From Notospermus geniculatus (Eukaryota > Nemertea > Pilidiophora > Heteronemertea > Lineidae), in assembly GCA_002633025.1 (NCBI GenBank), contig NMRB01002894.1, positions 7,355 to 71,354 of the forward strand: 64,000 nt of DNA. The letters are read 5' to 3'. This document shows positions 31,091 through 50,126 of this stretch, piece after piece. A program made the translations under genes and the position numbers. The first letter of the stretch is position 1. Each line of letters opens with the position of its first letter. Under the pieces are notes generated by a model, which was given only the letters and a program-made list of their open reading frames with translations, was not told where the DNA came from and ran no database searches.

Positions 31091-31620
31091 ATAACCTCTT
31101 TGTGATTCACTTCTAGGACTTCAACTGAACTGATCAGATATGCTCAGAAAATTCCCACATTTACCCCTTGAACTGCAATCTAACAAACTGCACCTGCACT
31201 AAATGTCCATGTGGAAAGCCCAACAGGCTCGCCGTCCTTAAATACAAAGAAAGCAAACGCTATTTACAAAATTCAAAGGGGATGGGAAATGTGGAACACC
31301 ATGCTTAAATCCCTGACAAATGAAAACCCCTCGATGCTGCCAAAAAGACAAAACCTCGTTTGATACAACCATCAAATGTTATGACAATTATTACATGATT
31401 AAGTTTCAAGGAATCATCACTCGAACGATAAACAACTTTCAAATGAACAAGAATTACAACAGGCATGAACCATAGAACATGCTGGCTGTCAATCAAATAC
31501 TTTGATGCATAATTGACATTGATTGATTTGAAACCAGAGAAATCTTAATTTGTCCCGGTCAACATCAAACTCCATGATGCTACTGGCATCTTCTGTTTGC
31601 AATACAATCTTTATTCCTGG

Positions 31621-31790
31621 CTACCTGGTCTGTACAAACTGCAGTCCCTACAATCACAAGGCTGCCTGGTCTGTACAAACTGCAGTCCCTACAATCACAA
31701 GGCTACCTGGTCTGTACAAACTGCAGTCCCTACAATCACAAGGCTGCCAGGTCTGTACTTGAACTGCAGTCCCTGCAAACACAAGGCTAA
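31621..31790. repeat. 41-bp minisatellite, four units
   Basis: Units of GGTCTGTACAAACTGCAGTC plus CCTACAATCACAAGGCTGCCT repeat almost exactly every 41 bp from 31627. The fourth unit is variant. Open frames across it are repeat artefacts. Confidence 0.9.
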
Positions 31791-31994
31791 GTCATTCCGA
31801 GCTGATCAAAGAGTCCGCCCCTTGGGCTACTGACTAGACTGGAATAAAGAACAAATCTACATCAGTGAAATTCTAGCAATTGGAAGGTTTATCAAAAATT
31901 CCCGACCGTAATTTTCAAAACTGCAAATCAGATTTGAAACGCAGCACTGTCCATACACACTATTAACATCTGTGCTTTACACATGTGGCTTATA

Positions 31995-32157
31995 CCGTAA
32001 ACCCCATAATTCTTGTGAGCCATTTTTCATATTCACTATGAGGCTGACATGTGAAAGCAAAGGGGCTGAAATTTTAGCTCCATAGCACAGTGACACGCTA
32101 GCGGTACTAATGTTACTTCTAAATTTTCTATTTGAGTAGGAATTATGGAGTTTACGG
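31995..32157. repeat. MITE with CCGTAAAC termini and TA duplication
   Basis: TA plus CCGTAAACCCCATAATTC at the left mirrors GGAATTATGGAGTTTACGG plus TA at the right. The termini resemble those of MITE-J at 26003 but the interiors differ. Confidence 0.75.
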
Positions 32158-32310
32158 TAACTTCAATGAGAGACACAACAATCCAATATCTGCAAAGTTG
32201 CTGATGCCATCATTTGAAGTGAATCACCTCACACTACGACCCTCAAAGTACCCCACATAACCCAAAGGCACTCCTCAACATGAGAGTTTTATTGGGCAAG
32301 TTGGCTCTCT

Positions 32311-32520
32311 ATGGGCAACATGGGTGAATTGGAGACTTTACTGCCATTAGAGGCCACCACCCGTAATCGGTCCTAGAATTTGACATCACAAAGAAATGCA
32401 TGCCATGACGTTATCCATAATGGCGGGGACGCCATGGCTTACATCTGTGACATCAAATTTTGTGATGTTCTAGGAGCATTAACAGGCGCCCTCTAATGGA
32501 TGTAAAGTCTCCCATTGCCC
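32311..32520. repeat. MITE-I copy
   Basis: GGAGACTTTACTGCCATTAG at the left mirrors CTAATGGATGTAAAGTCTCC at the right. The inner pair CTAGAATTTGACATCACAAA and TTGTGATGTTCTAG matches the copy at 22583. Confidence 0.7.
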
Positions 32521-33084
32521 TGCCCTGCAGAGCCTGCTTGTGTGCGAGCTCTCACATAGAGCAGCACCTCAACCCAGCTGTCATTTAAAATGAAAGCATT
32601 TGTGTTTGATGACAAAGAGCAGTGAAAGGAACCATGATCAACCCACAAAAACGCTCGGAAATATGACTCCAGCAACTCAACTGTGGCCTACACTATGTAC
32701 ATTTGATGACAGCTGTGCTTTAATACACAAACTGCCATGCAAAAAATCATGTCCTCCCCACCCAGCCCGGGTTTTTCCATCATTCGGAAATTCTTTTCAT
32801 ACAATTGAATGCCTCTTCATAATCGTCCTAACTATTGTTTAGTTTTCATGTTAGGAATTTGAATTTCGCCGCATGACGGGATTAGGCATTATGTTTGCTG
32901 GTTGTTGAAATGTACAGGATAAAGTACAGGAGCGCACGTCATGACTCAGCAGAATCGGCCAACCAGGTATTGAGCCCATACAGGGTGCTACAAAATATGT
33001 GCCAGAGAAATAATATACACTGTTCCACCAGAATGCCGCAGACTGCCAAAAATGTCACAAAGACGAATACGGCACTACAATGTT

Positions 33085-33273
33085 AAAGGCGCCGCTCCAC
33101 GTGACAGTTTTTCTATCGAAAGTTTTCTGTCAGATGGTCAATTATTGCTCTCAGACAGCAATAATTGCTGTCATACAGTCACTAGCTGAACAACTTCCAC
33201 GGGATAGTCATTGGACAGTTACTATCTGACAGCAAACTTTCGACAGAAAACTGTCACGTGGAGCAGCGCCTTT
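33085..33273. repeat. MITE-K copy
   Basis: TIRs of about 46 bp, AAAGGCGCCGCTCCACGTGA and TCACGTGGAGCAGCGCCTTT, continue into TTTTCTATCGAAAGTTTTCT and its inverse. Relatives lie at 47921 and 57483. Confidence 0.8.
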
Positions 33274-33454
33274 AGTCTCGAACTGTGTTTGCTTGAAATG
33301 ATATTAAACGATTGAAAATGCTGATTACGGGCCAAACATAATTCTACACATTTAAGTAGGCCCAGATCAAGCATATTCAAGGTGTATGACAGTGCAAAGC
33401 TTTAAATAATTTTAGAGCACTTGATTAGACCCTTTGTTTTCATTTATTTTGAAT

Positions 33455-33505
33455 TTATTTATTTACTTACTTTGAATAAATAAATAAATAAATAAATAAA
33501 CAAAT
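33455..33505. repeat. AAAT simple repeat
   Basis: ATTTATTTATTTAC is followed by (AATA)n. The complement provides several AATAAA hexamers on the minus strand about 150-200 bp past the DCAF8 stop, usable as polyadenylation signals. Confidence 0.7.
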
Positions 33506-33656
33506 AGAATCTCCATTCTCTCCGTTATGAAGACTACAATTTAACTCTCCCCAAACTGTCCACATTCTTTACAAGGATGCCGACAACTTTTCCCGGTATT
33601 ATCTCCACCGACTTTGGACACGTGCATCTGGATAATTTCAGTCATGTCGCCTTCCA

Positions 33657-40215
<6,559 letters not shown>

Positions 40216-41820
40216 TGAATCCACTCGTCAAGTGCAGCCCATTAGTCAAACAGCACAACCCTGAAAGAATAAGGCTGATTGAAGATAATGATGATTGTAT
40301 TTGTACAGATTCGTTCACGAAAAAAGGTCAAAATAGCATATTATGCTGAACTAACTAGAGAGTGGTGGATGGAAAGTCATTGATTTGGATAGGTGTAGGC
40401 TGCTGCAGTAAGAATGGCCAATGGCCAATATTAAAGGGCCTCTAGAGGCAGCTTTTTAGCGCATATTGGTATGATTACTAACAGAGAATTGATGGCATGA
40501 GGATCCAACTTGGGCATCATTTTGGAAGGAAGATTTCATCAATGTCAAAATCTGATCCACAATTCATGAGTTCGTGGTTACTAGCGCCACCTGTTGTATA
40601 GTCGCAGTACTGTTAGTAGTCAAATAGCAAGCTGCCTCTAGAGGCCCTTTTCTTTAAAAAGGCAATGCAAGGATTCTGAAAGTGAAACGCTGCTGGTGGT
40701 GGGTCCAGGCCGCAGGGGGCCAGGGCTTCGTTTTTCGGCTCCGCAGGTCAGGTGCCAGGCATGCCAGGTGGTACCTATTCAAAAATATAAAATGACAGTA
40801 TTAATGCAGCAATGTGGTGGGTGGGGAAACAGTTAGGCATCAGGAAATAAACTGTAATAAAAGTCATTCAGGAAGTAGTGACGAAGAAGTCCAAAGCACA
40901 GGAAAAGCCAGTGCAGCCATTTTGCATGGCAGCTTTTCCAACACAAAAAACATTGCACTTTGTGCAGAAATTCTTCGGATTTAACTTCCGTCGTACACGC
41001 CTTTAAAGACATGAAAAGTGTTGAATTGAATGCAGAAGGATCAATCGTCATTTCATCTTTTCATGTTACAAACGTTGAATCGGAATTCTAAAGGAAAAGT
41101 AGAAATTTCAGGACTTTTTACCCAGTTATTTTCTCAGCTGACCTTGTTTTTATTTTTCTGTACAGATTTACGGAGTGCGAATTATCTGAAATCTGATTGG
41201 CTGTTGGATTAAATACCCGTGCCCACGACTTTACCTCACGTCTCGGGTACCTCTCTTCTCAGATACTCCCCTCTGAGGTAATCATTGATAGGTGGCAGCA
41301 CCGGCCGGGTGGTTCGGTGAGGGGCCGTATCATCAGCTGTGGATGCATCCTGTGCTGCCAATGCCACGACGGTTATTTCCAAGCAAATTTCGGTATTGAG
41401 ACTCAGATAGACATCTATTGTTTCAGGAGACGCTGTACTGAGATAACATTAGCCCCTTCAAAATCATTTCGTGGGTGATGCAGTGGACAGGAGAAATTGC
41501 ATCAAAATTACTTTTGACATGCCCCTTTTACCACGCCCTCTATTAACCATAGCTAAAGCTAAAGCTAAGAAAGTAGCTAATCGTTTACCAATGGGCTTGC
41601 TCAAAAAGGACTTTAGAATGGAGTACCTGAGGAACGAGGTATCTGAGATATGAGATGGCGGGAACGCTTGCCATGTGCATTTAATGTGATAAAATCAGAA
41701 AAGGCAAACAAGAACCACATGAAAAAATTAATAAAAAAAGATTATAAAGAAAGTTTGGAAGTTTGATTTTTATCGACTGAGTTTGTATTGTTTGTTTTCC
41801 TTTATTTTTCCTCTCCGCAG
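40216..41820. promoter_or_regulatory. Divergent DCAF8/LIPE intergenic region
   Basis: The start codons of DCAF8 (minus, 40215) and LIPE (plus, 41834) are 1.6 kb apart, so the promoters must lie here or in upstream non-coding exons. The LIPE coding exon opens at an acceptor (CCTCTCCGCAG, 41820), which implies an upstream 5' UTR exon that I could not place. One MITE is inside. Confidence 0.45.
40433..40650. repeat. MITE-M between DCAF8 and LIPE
   Basis: TIRs AAAGGGCCTCTAGAGGCAGC and GCTGCCTCTAGAGGCCCTTT are perfect over 20 bp and enclose about 218 bp. The element at 51772 has related ends. Confidence 0.8.
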
Positions 41821-41833
41821 AAAATATTCCAAA

Positions 41834-44800
41834 ATGGAGGACGCTGTAGCAGAAAGCAGAAATCAGCTGTCAGAAAATGACGAAAAAGACAGAAAAAATA
41901 TGCTTGTGGTCCTCAAAACTCTGCGATCACAAGCAGTTGCAAATATGGAATATTTCCAAGTTGGCTCAGATGCCACACGAAGTCGATTTCATGCGATTTT
42001 CTGCCTTCTTCATGACCATCTTGAACGTGGTATTGAACCTTTTGTCGATTTGCTGTTTGGAGTTGCCAGTCAGTATGACGCTTGTGGTGTCCGGGCAAAT
42101 GGCTACCGAAGTCTACTAAAAATAATTCAAAGATGCTGCATCACAGTCCTGCAGCTCACCCGACATATCTGTGTGAATAAGGACTCCATCTTATTCCGCA
42201 GTAGTCATTACTGTAAGCAACTTGAAGCGTACGTCACAACTTTGGGGCAGTTGAGGGCGTGTCTTGTCTACGTCGAAAAGCTCCCCGAATGGAGCGAAGA
42301 AGGGTCGTTATTTGCGGATGAGGATAGACTTCTTGATCAGACGGCCGATGAATTGATGATGGAGGTGGAGTCGCTGAATCAAGAATGTTTCTATGGTCGA
42401 TGTTTGGGGTTTCAGGTGAGTATTCGGTAGGCCTAGGCATAGGCCTAATTAGCCCATGCTTGGTAACTAAGGAATTAAAGGGTAATGGGGCAAAAGGAAG
42501 TAACAAAAGCTAAGTGTCTTCACGGTCAATAGTGTCAGTTTTTCCTTTTCAGTAAGTTAACAGAGCAACTGTTTTCTCTTTAGGTCTGCATGAAAAAGGC
42601 ACTAAGTAGGCCTAATGGACTTAGGCTACCAGTACTAGGCCTAGGCCTACACTGGTCTCAGACTGAGTAGGACTTTTCCCTTGAAACCTTTTGCAACTTT
42701 GTGAGAATTTGGGCATGATTACATGTATTCTCCTTGGCAAGTTCAACAAAAAGCAATTTATTATCGATAGGGCTTCATGAAGCCAAAGCAAAGGTCTAGA
42801 CTTGGGCAATAAACATGATCAATAAAATCAAAGCTTTTCGAGTCATTGACTGTTTTTTTGTTATAGTAACAACTGCAGTGATGTAATAAGTGTGGCCTGA
42901 TCTGCTGAGTGAGGTCAGCCAGTGGTCTCATAACGTCACACCACTGAATGGGGTCCAAGGTTCATTTATGAATCAAGTGGTCAAGTCATGAATTGTTAGC
43001 ACTTGTGAAATTTGATAACACTAATATTGGACATTGGCCTACCTCCAGATTTCAGGCCCGGCAGTCATACTATCATGCTTTGTGCTGTTGTGGGGAAAAC
43101 CTGAAACATTCATTCAGAAATGTTAGGCCTACACACAATACAATGACATCAAAGGCCTAAGTCTGAGTAAACCATGCTATCTTTTTGCAGTACTGTGAAT
43201 CCCTCCAGAAGCCATTTCAGATGATAGCAATCGCTATGGCGTCATTCAGCGACGGTTTTACCCATGATACATCAGTGGCAAAGTTCGCATCGTCCGTGAT
43301 GAGCAGCGGGAAGTACTTCATGAATCCTGAACTCAGAGCACAACAGGTGGTTATTAAAAAAAATTCCAACTTCAGTAATGCAGACTTTGGTTGCCCTATC
43401 AGCTTGAAACCATAACACTAGAACCTCCCTTAATGGACACCTCTGCAGAAGGACACCTCCCGATTACAGACACCAAAGTTCAACTCCAAATTTGTTGTCT
43501 GATCATTTTGACCTCTATAATCAGGACACCTCTCAATTTAGGACAGCATCAGAAAGTCCAGAAGGTGTCCTTAATAGAGAGGTTCCACTGCAGTTTGATA
43601 AGCTTCATCATAACGTCCATTGTTTCCCTGCGGTCAAAATCTTGGGGCAAATTTGAGCTGCACCAGAGGAAAGGATCCCTCCAAGCAAGAATTCAGTTGT
43701 GAAAGTGTCAATATTATTTAAGCAGCTGTCAAAATCATCTAAATGATGTTATCAATATTACAGGTTATTGCCACGACTACGAATGCCGATATTGGATTCT
43801 GCAAGGCATTCTGGAACCTCACAGAACACGATTTCTTAAAAGATCTGCACATGATTGTCTGTCCTCCAGTCCACCTCAGCCAACCTATCGTCATCCATCC
43901 TGATTCGTTTGAACTACCTCGACGTGACGGCAAGGGTTTTGCGACAATTCTTCCTCCGACTGCTCATCGTGGTCCAGGACCCATTTACTGCCGGCTGATA
44001 TCACATGAGTACAGAGAAGGCCAGGTAGGTAAACCTCCCGAGTTAGGCCTCCAAAACTTGATCTTTTTTGTGGTAAAACCTTTGTTATTTTCCGACGTGC
44101 AGGCTTGTAAATGTAGATGACGATTTTGGTTGGTGATGTGTCAGTAGCAGTCGCCCTTGTTTTCTGTTTCCAGGAACAGTTGTGTAAGAAGGATGCGTTC
44201 AGCCTCAAGTCGGCGCCTCCGTCACCGTGTCTCATCATCCACTGCCATGGAGGGGGATTCGTCGCGCAGTCATCCAAGTCACACGAGGTACAGTAAAGAT
44301 CGTCTCAGCAGCTGGGAATTTATTCACAAATCCTTCATAGGTCTTGCAGGTCTATGGGATTCCCATCGCTCGCCTTCCGCCATGCCACTATGTGTGTTGG
44401 TGTGTTGGCTCTCTATGGGCAACTAAACTATAGAAAACAGTAGGCATTACCATTTACTATTTCTTCTTTTCCAGACGTACCTCCGCCACTGGGCCAGAGA
44501 TCTACGCGTCCCCATCCTTTCCATTGACTACTCCCTGGCTCCTGAGGACCCATTCCCGAGGGCAGTAGAGGAGGTCTTCTTTGTGTACGCCTGGGCCCTG
44601 GACAACTGTGATCTACTTGGTATGTAGGGGCTGTTGTAGTGCTGCTAGGGGAGATGAGTTGCTTGGATGAAACATATGATGGTTTTGAACTGAATGGTCC
44701 GATGTGCAGCGGTTCTGTTGGCCATGTAGTGTGCTGTTACGACCCTCCGTTGTTCAGAGTGTACATGGTCACACATCACAGCCAAGTGGTCCCTGTATGG

Positions 44801-47741
44801 GGCTTTTGTTGCTGCCAAAAGGGACTGCGACTCACTAGATTTGCGAGTTTGCTGAATTGGGAGCATTTCCTAAATCTAGCCCCTGATCGGCAGTTTATGC
44901 GTATGATTTCAGGGTCGACTGGTGAGCACATCTGCATCTGTGGTGATAGCGCCGGTGGCAACCTAACCCTAAGCATCTGCATCAAGGCGATACAGGAGGG
45001 TATCCGTCTTCCCGATGGGATCATGGCCGCATATCCTGCACTTTTGGTCCGGTTCACCCCAACTCCCTCCCGGTTGTTAGCCATCATGGATCCCTTGTTG
45101 CCTGTAGGGGTTCTTTCACGGTGCTTAGCTGGTAAGTTATTCAATTCAGGGTGGAGAGCTATTCCCCCCCACCATTAAACTTGCAGCTTCTCAAGCTACT
45201 CATGTTCCTCACTTGGATGAGGTCTTTTACTTGCCCTTGCAAAGGTACAAGGCACCACGGCTGTCTGTCCCATGCGACAGATGTGAAGAGTCAGGGATGA
45301 TTAATCCCATACGGCCCAGGCTCCATTTAAACCCGGGACCTCTGGCTTGCAAAACGTACCATGATAACCACTAGACTATCAGGACTCTTCGGGGCTTTTG
45401 TGATGGTATCAAATTTCTTGACATGAAATGTCTTTTTACAGCATACGCTGGGGTAGCTGAAGCGGACATCCCCAAATACTTTGCAGCAGCAAAACGCCGT
45501 AATTCAAGTTACGATGCCATCAGGCAACAGCCACACCATAAAGGTCACAAACGCCGCCATTCGACAAGTCTTACGGGGAAGAATGGCTCGCCGGTGAAGT
45601 TCATGCTCGGAGAAGATGATGATGAGGATGTTTTCGGGAATGTTTTGTGTATGTCGTGTCAGAATGACCGACCGGGGAGTATGAGTGGAGTGGTGGTTGA
45701 TCCGACGCTGTCGGACTTGGCAGATAAGCTGTGTGAGGAGGAATTCTCTGACGTTTGTTCAGAGAAGATAGGTTCTGAAAGTTATGGCGTGAAAACCGCA
45801 GATGGTGCTACCACTCCAAAAGATGAGTCGCCAAGCAAAGATGCTGCTGCCAATAGCGGTGAGCGAGGAAAAGATGTGGGTGCACAGGATGGTGTGAACT
45901 TCCCGACGCTAACGGATACAAAATCTCCAAATACCATCTCGGCCGTTGAAGGTATGGAAGCCATGACAAATCAAAATGAAATAACTGCCCAGAAAGGTCT
46001 GAAGTTAGACCTGACCCATGAGTCAAATCGCCACGTTTCTGGTGCTGAAAACAATTCTAATCTGACTGAGACGAAAATGCAAGCTGTTCAGGGTGCTAAT
46101 GCTTCTGTTACACCCTGTAGTGATAGTTCTGTGTGTTCAGAGACAGTGTTAGATGACACCCTGGAAAAATCTAGCTCCCTTTCACCGAGTAGTCAAGAAA
46201 ATGCCAGTGTGAGTGATGAGAGGGGCGTAGTCTGTGAAGGACTTGATGGAAGTGCAGAATTTACGCAGAAACTGCCCCACGATGATTCTGTATCTAGTCA
46301 GCCAATGGACGTGACTGGTTTTGAAGCCGTGGAAAGCGACGTGGTCTCCAGTCAGGGCGACAGGGTGCCTTTAACTGATGAGTTCTGTGATGAGCCAGGC
46401 TGTGATAAGGGACGGGGAAATCAAAATTTAAAATCAAATACTGAAATGACGGAAGGAATGGTCCCAGGTGACAAGAGTCAAAGTGTAGTCGACTCAGCTG
46501 TGATGCGGGACAGTCCTGAACAGCTGACACTTAGTGCTGGAGTTTCGGAATGCTCTGGTGTTACATTGATTAATAGCGATATGGAGCAATCTGTAGGACT
46601 AAGTCAGTCTGAAACTGCCGACGATCGTCCACCGCAAGGTGCTAAAATAGAGGACAGCCATCTTGATTCAATGGCTACTTCTGTCTCACCGAGCGTGACT
46701 ATGTTGCCTCGGAAAGTTTCTTGTGAAGTTCTGAAATCTCGGCCCGAGTATGAAGGAGTTGTGATCGGACATGAAGCAGGGGAATTGGACGCGACAAATT
46801 CTGGTGATGAAGGCGATGAGGACATCAAAAGTGACACGGTCGATTCCGGGATTTCGAATTCCGAAGAAGAGTGGGCCGTTTATGAAGAAGAGGACATAAA
46901 GGCGCTGAAATCAGATGAGGAACGGAATGGCGCCGTTGGCGGCGCTAGTCTCAAACCAAGCACCACTAAGAACATCGTACGTTCAAAGGCAGCGCCTGGG
47001 GAAAGTGCATTGTCATCCTTACTGCACACAACATGGGCCTTTAGTAATAAACTCAGTCAAAAAGGACTCAAACTGCAATTTTCAAACTTGAGCAACTATA
47101 TTGGGTTATCGAAGAAGGGACACATGCGAAAGAGTCCATCGACGCCAACGCTGCCGACGAAGTCGTCGTTCCATCCGGCGAAGAATAACATCAGTAGTTT
47201 TAAGAATATTACACACCCTCTGCATCATTTTCGTTATCTACCCGTCACCAAGGACCCCCTGATGTCACCGTACCTTGCCAGTGATGAGATTCTGAAACAA
47301 CTACCTCCTGTCCATTTCGTGGTGAGTACAGGTCCCCCTCCCCCATTTTGCTATTACCTGGTAATACTGGTAATATTACCAGGTAATATGCTGCAATATT
47401 ATTGCAGCGGCTTTCTGAATTTCAACATTACTTTTGACAGCGCTGCCACTTGTACATGTAGTGGCAGTTTCACTCACAAAACTTTACAGTAAAAATAACC
47501 GTTTCTTCTTGCATTTCAGGCAGCCCACCTCGACCCCCTCCTAGACGATTCCGTCATGTTCGCAAAGAGGCTCCACTCTCTAGGCAAGGAGGTGCATTTA
47601 GACGTACTAGAGGAAGTCCCCCATGGTTTCTTAAACTTCGTACTCGTGAGTAAGGAAGCGAAGCGAGCAAGCGATAAGTGCGTCGTCAAGATCCGGGAAA
47701 TTCTCATGCGAAATATGAAGAGCTCTACTCCACCAATGTAG
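41834..47741 (+). CDS. LIPE: Hormone-sensitive lipase with an expanded regulatory insert
   Basis: LIPE hydrolyses diacylglycerol, cholesteryl and retinyl esters at lipid droplets. Eight coding exons: 41834-42415, 43191-43346, 43764-44024, 44174-44287, 44475-44619, 44913-45131, 45442-47321 and 47520-47741. They total 3579 nt (1192 codons plus stop) with consistent phases and GT-AG sites. Residues 1-330 are the HSL N-terminal domain ([44 protein letters not shown]). The oxyanion-hole motif HGGG is at about 358, the catalytic Ser in GDSAGGN at about 432, Asp in HLDPLLDDS at about 1124 and His in VPHGF at about 1154, so the triad is complete. The single 1880-nt exon 7 encodes about 630 acidic, Ser-rich residues between the Ser and Asp blocks, far longer than vertebrate LIPE. 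It contains RRNS (Ser514) and RRHS (Ser533), protein kinase A consensus sites. Confidence 0.95.
42416..43190. other. LIPE intron 1 without assignable features
   Basis: The stretch is rich in GGCCTA palindromes, but I see no TIR-bounded element, RNA gene or exon. Confidence 0.4.
43416..43590. repeat. pogo-like MITE, complete
   Basis: CACTAGAACCTCCCTTAATG at the left mirrors TTAATAGAGAGGTTCCACTG at the right. The interior has repeated GGACACCTC motifs. It lies in LIPE intron 2, and the TIR type resembles pogo/Tigger. Confidence 0.75.
45186..45390 (-). repeat. SINE-1 copy (minus) in a LIPE intron
   Basis: It contains CTCATGTTCCTCACTTGGAT, GCAAAGGTACAAGGCACCAC and the tRNA-head complement GATAACCACTAGACTATCAG. 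The 3' tail is missing. Confidence 0.75.
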
Positions 47742-47920
47742 TCCGAGGAACTTGTCTCCTGAACTGTAACATACAGGTTTACAAAAATCGCATGATTTTT
47801 AGTTAATCACTGCATTTTGTTTATCAGCAATGCAATACGTGCTTTTGCTAAATTTATACTCCTTACATTGCCAGCAGGCAAAATTGTAACTTTTAACAAA
47901 GTGTCACCATTAAGTAAGAT

Positions 47921-48098
47921 AAAGGCATTTCTCCACGTGACAGTTTTTTTGTGCGAGTTGGCTTTCAATGGGCAATTCACCATTGTTGGACTTACACCTT
48001 GAGCAGTGACACAGACGATTGTCCGTTATTTTCAACGGCCGAGTTGCCCATAAAAAGCCAAGAAGCACGAGATAACTCTCATATGGAATAGCACCTTT
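47921..48098. repeat. MITE-K copy just 3' of LIPE
   Basis: The ends AAAGGCATTTCTCCACGTGA and TCATATGGAATAGCACCTTT, with inner GAGTTGGCTTTCAATGGGCA and GAGTTGCCCATAAAAAGCC, match the family at 33085 and 57483. It starts 180 bp past the LIPE stop, probably in the 3' UTR. Confidence 0.7.
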
Positions 48099-48715
48099 GA
48101 AAAGAGAAGAACTGGGAAAAATAAACTCAACAGATTTTTTTCCAGGGCACTTTCTCCAGGACCTAAATTCTTGCTAAGGGTATGAGACTATTAAAGTAAT
48201 TTACCAGGTAATCACTTTATTTTGGAATAGAAATGGACGACTTTAATTTTACGAAATGCAGCAAGAAACAGGGATAAGCAAAGACTGTGGCTCGGGCCTA
48301 TTTGTCCAACAAATCTTATTTTTATAAAAGTTAACAAGCATGTCTTGTAAACTTTACCTTTTACTTGAATGAGACGCAGTCCTAATTTGTAATGAATTAA
48401 TCCTAATAGTATAAAACCCTGATAGTAAAGTTTTATTCTTATTGGCGATAGTTTAAAATACAAATATAACTTATCACATGTAACAAACGCTGTTTTGTCT
48501 TGTTTTTTTTCCGGAATTCCCAATCCCCGAATCTGAAAAATGCATAGGGGAGCACGGTGGTTGAGTGTCCGGTTGTGACCGGTCATGAAAAGAATCCATT
48601 ATTCATCTATCCACCGGTTCCTATTCTTTCTCGCTCCATACTTACCTGTGCTGCTTACCGGTACTTTTGGGTTGTTCCCTAATGACCTCTCTACACTGCT
48701 TATCCTATTCTTCTC

Positions 48716-48882
48716 TTAAAGGAGTTCGATGTCCGGTTTAGTTCGCGATGAAAACTTTCCGAGCAGCTCTGGGCACGGTTCGTCCCCGTGTGTTATCTCG
48801 TCACATTTCTTCAAGTCGTACTGAATACTATCACTGACGACGACGGAATCGTGTTTGTACTCTGGATGGTTGGTGACCCTAA
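48716..48882 (-). pseudogene. GCLC: Diverged fragment of the last GCLC exon
   Basis: The minus strand encodes a C-terminal GCLC-like peptide, [20 protein letters not shown], then [19 protein letters not shown] and a stop. Compared with the intact last exon at 52394-52629, it has one extra Val, one missing Leu and several substitutions, all in frame. It lacks the conserved GELMTGARW start and the splice acceptor. It lies about 3.5 kb beyond the GCLC stop. It is probably an old partial duplication; use as an alternative terminal exon is possible but unsupported. Confidence 0.7.
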
Positions 48883-49587
48883 GTTCTTTAATCATCAACA
48901 AGTTGATGGCAGAACTGTACCAGAAGAAGAAAAATTACGAAGGGCGCCAATATGCGGAAATAATCATTTTTTCCAACTGTCAAAAAGAGTGGAACTATTG
49001 TCACGCTAAATCTGATTTCTGCTAAGATCTTTTGGAGGCGACTGTGAAGTGAGCTAAATGACCTGCTAATAGTGAGCTGATCTTGGAAAACCGTCTGATG
49101 TCACTGAATGATCAACAAGGGCTGTCAATTTTTAGCTCGCTCAGTATTCACCCATGGAATTGAACCTACCGGTAGACTAGTTCCTTGTTGTTCTGCTACG
49201 TGGCACCATGCTGCTACACTAAAATTTCAGCAAAGACGGGGTACTGGTCTAAATTGAACTCTGAAAAAATTCTACCACTACAAGCCGGCACCGTGTCTCA
49301 TAATGCAAAGAGTACATGCTGCTAATAAATATTTTATTCTGCTAAGATATACATCATTTTCAATCATCACAAGACTTATTAATGGAAATACTGCTGCTGT
49401 TTTCACCATCTCAAAATAACTGAAAACTAATGTCACGTGGGGAATGGACTCATGCCATTAATGACATGGTCCCTAAACCAACCACTATCTCATAATCTAC
49501 CCATTAGGTGGCGTTGCAGAGACAAATAATGCCTACAGACCGTTCTCAAATTGACGTAAACGACAAAGATCTGCACACTTCTGCCGA

Positions 49588-49730
49588 AATCTCAACCACA
49601 ACCTCGGTCTGAAACTGAATGACGTAATGCAGACAACCCCACGACAGTGACGTCAAAGACATTGCGTCAGACTCGACCATTGCTGAATCAAGCTGGTTTC
49701 AGATCGAGGTTCTGGTTGAGACTGCCTTAC
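49588..49730. repeat. Inverted-repeat element
   Basis: AAATCTCAACCACAACCTCG (left) pairs with CGAGGTTCTGGTTGAGACT (right), with inner GGTCTGAAACTG and GGTTTCAGATC. It directly precedes MITE-C. Confidence 0.55.
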
Positions 49731-49735
49731 AAAAT

Positions 49736-49927
49736 GTGTGGCGGTCTAGGAAAACTCAGCGGATGTCGCATTTGAGGAAAGTGTTAATGGCATTGGTGAA
49801 CTCGCATATTTCAATAGCTGAAATGTACTATGTAACAAGTAAACAGTAGCAGATCAATACACAGGCAATCTGACAGCCCTTGTTGATCATTCAGTGACAT
49901 ACACTGGGTTTTCCTAGACCGCCACAC
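49736..49927. repeat. MITE-C, complete copy
   Basis: TIRs GTGTGGCGGTCTAGGAAAAC and GTTTTCCTAGACCGCCACAC are perfect over 20 bp. The interior matches 6685 (GTCGCATTTGAGGAAAGTGT, CAGGCAATCTGACAGCCCTT). Confidence 0.8.
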
Positions 49928-50126
49928 AAATATGAAGTAACTTGGGCTGTGTCAGGCTGAGCATGCTCAGCCGCAGCAAAAGAAGGTTAATGATAACCCA
50001 GCCCCTCCATTGATGATAGAAATACAAGCTATACAACCTACTCATGATAAAACCCTGTTTTAATTTTGTTCCTGCATTTGTATATTAAAAACTGTGTATG
50101 ATCAATCTAGAAGCCATTTCCCAACT

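Noticed and set aside
31550-31833. Repeated-peptide ORFs (LQSLQSQGCQVCT-like)
   Set aside because: They translate the 41-bp minisatellite; 41 is not a multiple of three, so frames shift between units.
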